From an uncultured Balneolaceae bacterium (GTDB taxonomy: Bacteria; Bacteroidota; Rhodothermia; Balneolales; Balneolaceae): a DNA stretch of 32,633 nucleotides. The translations under genes and the position numbers were made by a program. Location: assembly GCA_913057825.1 (NCBI GenBank), contig CAJXOW010000040.1, positions 1-32,633 of the forward strand, written 5' to 3'. Numbering within the stretch: the stretch's first letter is position 1; every line of letters begins with the position of its first letter. The notes under the pieces are model-generated. The model had not been told where the DNA came from. It ran no database searches and was given only the letters and a program-made list of their open reading frames with translations. Of the stretch, positions 32,027 to 32,633 are shown one piece after another.

Positions 32027-32633
32027 CTACTCCTGCGGTTCCCAATCTTCCAACTTATCTTCAATTACCTCCCGCAAGCGACTCACCGGTACGCGGTCCT
32101 GCGTCATATCGTCCCGGTAGCGAATTGTGACCGTATCTTCCCCTTCCGATTCGACGCCGTCAAAATCTACCGTAATGCAAAAAGGCGTTCCGGCCTCATC
32201 AAGGCGGCGATAGCGCTTGCCGATAGATCCTTTCTCATCATACATCACGCTATAGTCATCCTTCAAATCTTCGGTGATTTTTTCAGCCAATTGCTGAAGC
32301 TTGGGCTTTTTGATCAGTGGGAAGACCCCGATAGTTACGGGTGCCAGTTTCGGGTGCATCTTAAGTACGGTGCGCTCATCCCCCTCGACTTCTTCTTCCC
32401 GGTATGCATCACAAAGAACCATCAGGAAACATCGGTCAAGTCCCAAAGAGGTTTCCACTACATAGGGCGTATAACGCTCTTGCGTCTGCTGATCGAAGTA
32501 CTCCAGTTTCTTGCCTGAATATTCCTGGTGACGACTCAGATCATAATCCGTTCGGTTATGGATGCCTTCAATCTCTTGCCATCCAATCGGAAATTTATAT
32601 ATCACATCCGCCGCAGCTTCCGCATAATGAGCC
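32027..32633 (-). CDS. glyS: Glycyl-tRNA synthetase, C-terminal part (runs off the right edge)
   Basis: The - strand frame is open from the right edge to a stop at 32027, giving about 202 residues. It reads HYAEAAADVIYKFPIGWQEI and then EGIHNRTDYDLSRHQEYSG, the conserved catalytic-core region of the alpha2-type class II GlyRS (FPxGWxExEGIxxRTDxDL). It continues with YTPYVVETSLGLDRCFLMVL, which is class II motif 3 (ETSxGxDR), then the C-terminal anticodon-binding domain (LAPVTIGVFPLIKK, then VMYDEKGSIGKRYRRLDEAG, TPFCITVDFD and a last DRVPVSRLREVIEDKL). It charges tRNA-Gly. The start codon and N-terminal part lie beyond base 32633. Confidence 0.95.
   Translation of the reverse strand, partial: AHYAEAAADVIYKFPIGWQEIEGIHNRTDYDLSRHQEYSGKKLEYFDQQTQERYTPYVVETSLGLDRCFLMVLCDAYREEEVEGDERTVLKMHPKLAPVTIGVFPLIKKPKLQQLAEKITEDLKDDYSVMYDEKGSIGKRYRRLDEAGTPFCITVDFDGVESEGEDTVTIRYRDDMTQDRVPVSRLREVIEDKLEDWEPQE

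Overview
The window looks like a chromosomal segment of a Gram-negative bacterium from the Balneolota/Rhodothermota side of the Bacteroidota group. The main clue is the large protein at 13663-16392, which ends in a type IX secretion sorting domain with the NYPNPFNPST signature common in that lineage. Weak Shine-Dalgarno sequences, several TTG starts and Bacteroidota-like surface glycan genes agree with this. The lineage is inferred from protein style only.

Region 1 (1-13351) is an AT-rich surface-polysaccharide cluster, almost all on the + strand and tightly packed. In order it holds: the tail of a YfhO-like membrane protein, a GT4-like glycosyltransferase, a PAPS-type sulfotransferase, a dimethylformamidase-like protein, a neutral-ceramidase-like protein, a second sulfotransferase, a FemAB/GNAT-like acyltransferase, a ComA-like phosphosulfolactate synthase, an ATP-grasp ligase, an asparagine-synthase-like protein with no nucleophilic cysteine, and a Wzx-like flippase. 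A converging SAM methyltransferase closes it. Two sulfotransferases, a sulfonate-forming enzyme and two amide-chemistry enzymes together suggest a glycan carrying sulfate esters and perhaps an amide-linked sulfolactate-type group. That product is an inference.

Region 2 (13398-16392) holds a small decayed type IX sorting domain and an intact 909-residue exported protein (FG-GAP/VCBS repeats, ASPIC/UnbV, cohesin-like, dockerin-like, cohesin-like, type IX sorting domain).

Region 3 (16945-19982) is a visibly more GC-rich three-gene set for an acylated amino sugar nucleotide: a Gfo/Idh/MocA dehydrogenase, a left-handed beta-helix acyltransferase and a DegT/DnrJ/EryC1 aminotransferase.

Region 4 (19990-32633) is mostly housekeeping: a PIG3-type quinone oxidoreductase, hisS, an AsmA/DUF748-like membrane-anchored protein, a CPA1 antiporter with an RCK domain, a CNNM/CBS protein, an ABC-F ATPase, an AlkA-like DNA glycosylase, a lipoprotein Cu/Zn superoxide dismutase and the 3' part of glycyl-tRNA synthetase. 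It also holds two gene remnants: a truncated GIY-YIG protein and a 46-codon internal-deletion relic of a hydantoinase/oxoprolinase.

The most striking non-coding signal is a family of four intergenic palindromic elements of about 161-177 bp (16487-16650, 21253-21420, 24098-24258, 29663-29839). Each has arms of about 29-34 bp that are nearly perfectly complementary within a copy but differ between copies, around a core that is still recognisably related and has a second internal stem. They lie only to the right of the glycan cluster. They could be a structured RNA family, a MITE/REP-like repeat, or both. A separate G/C-tract repeat with nested hairpins lies at 31806-31988.
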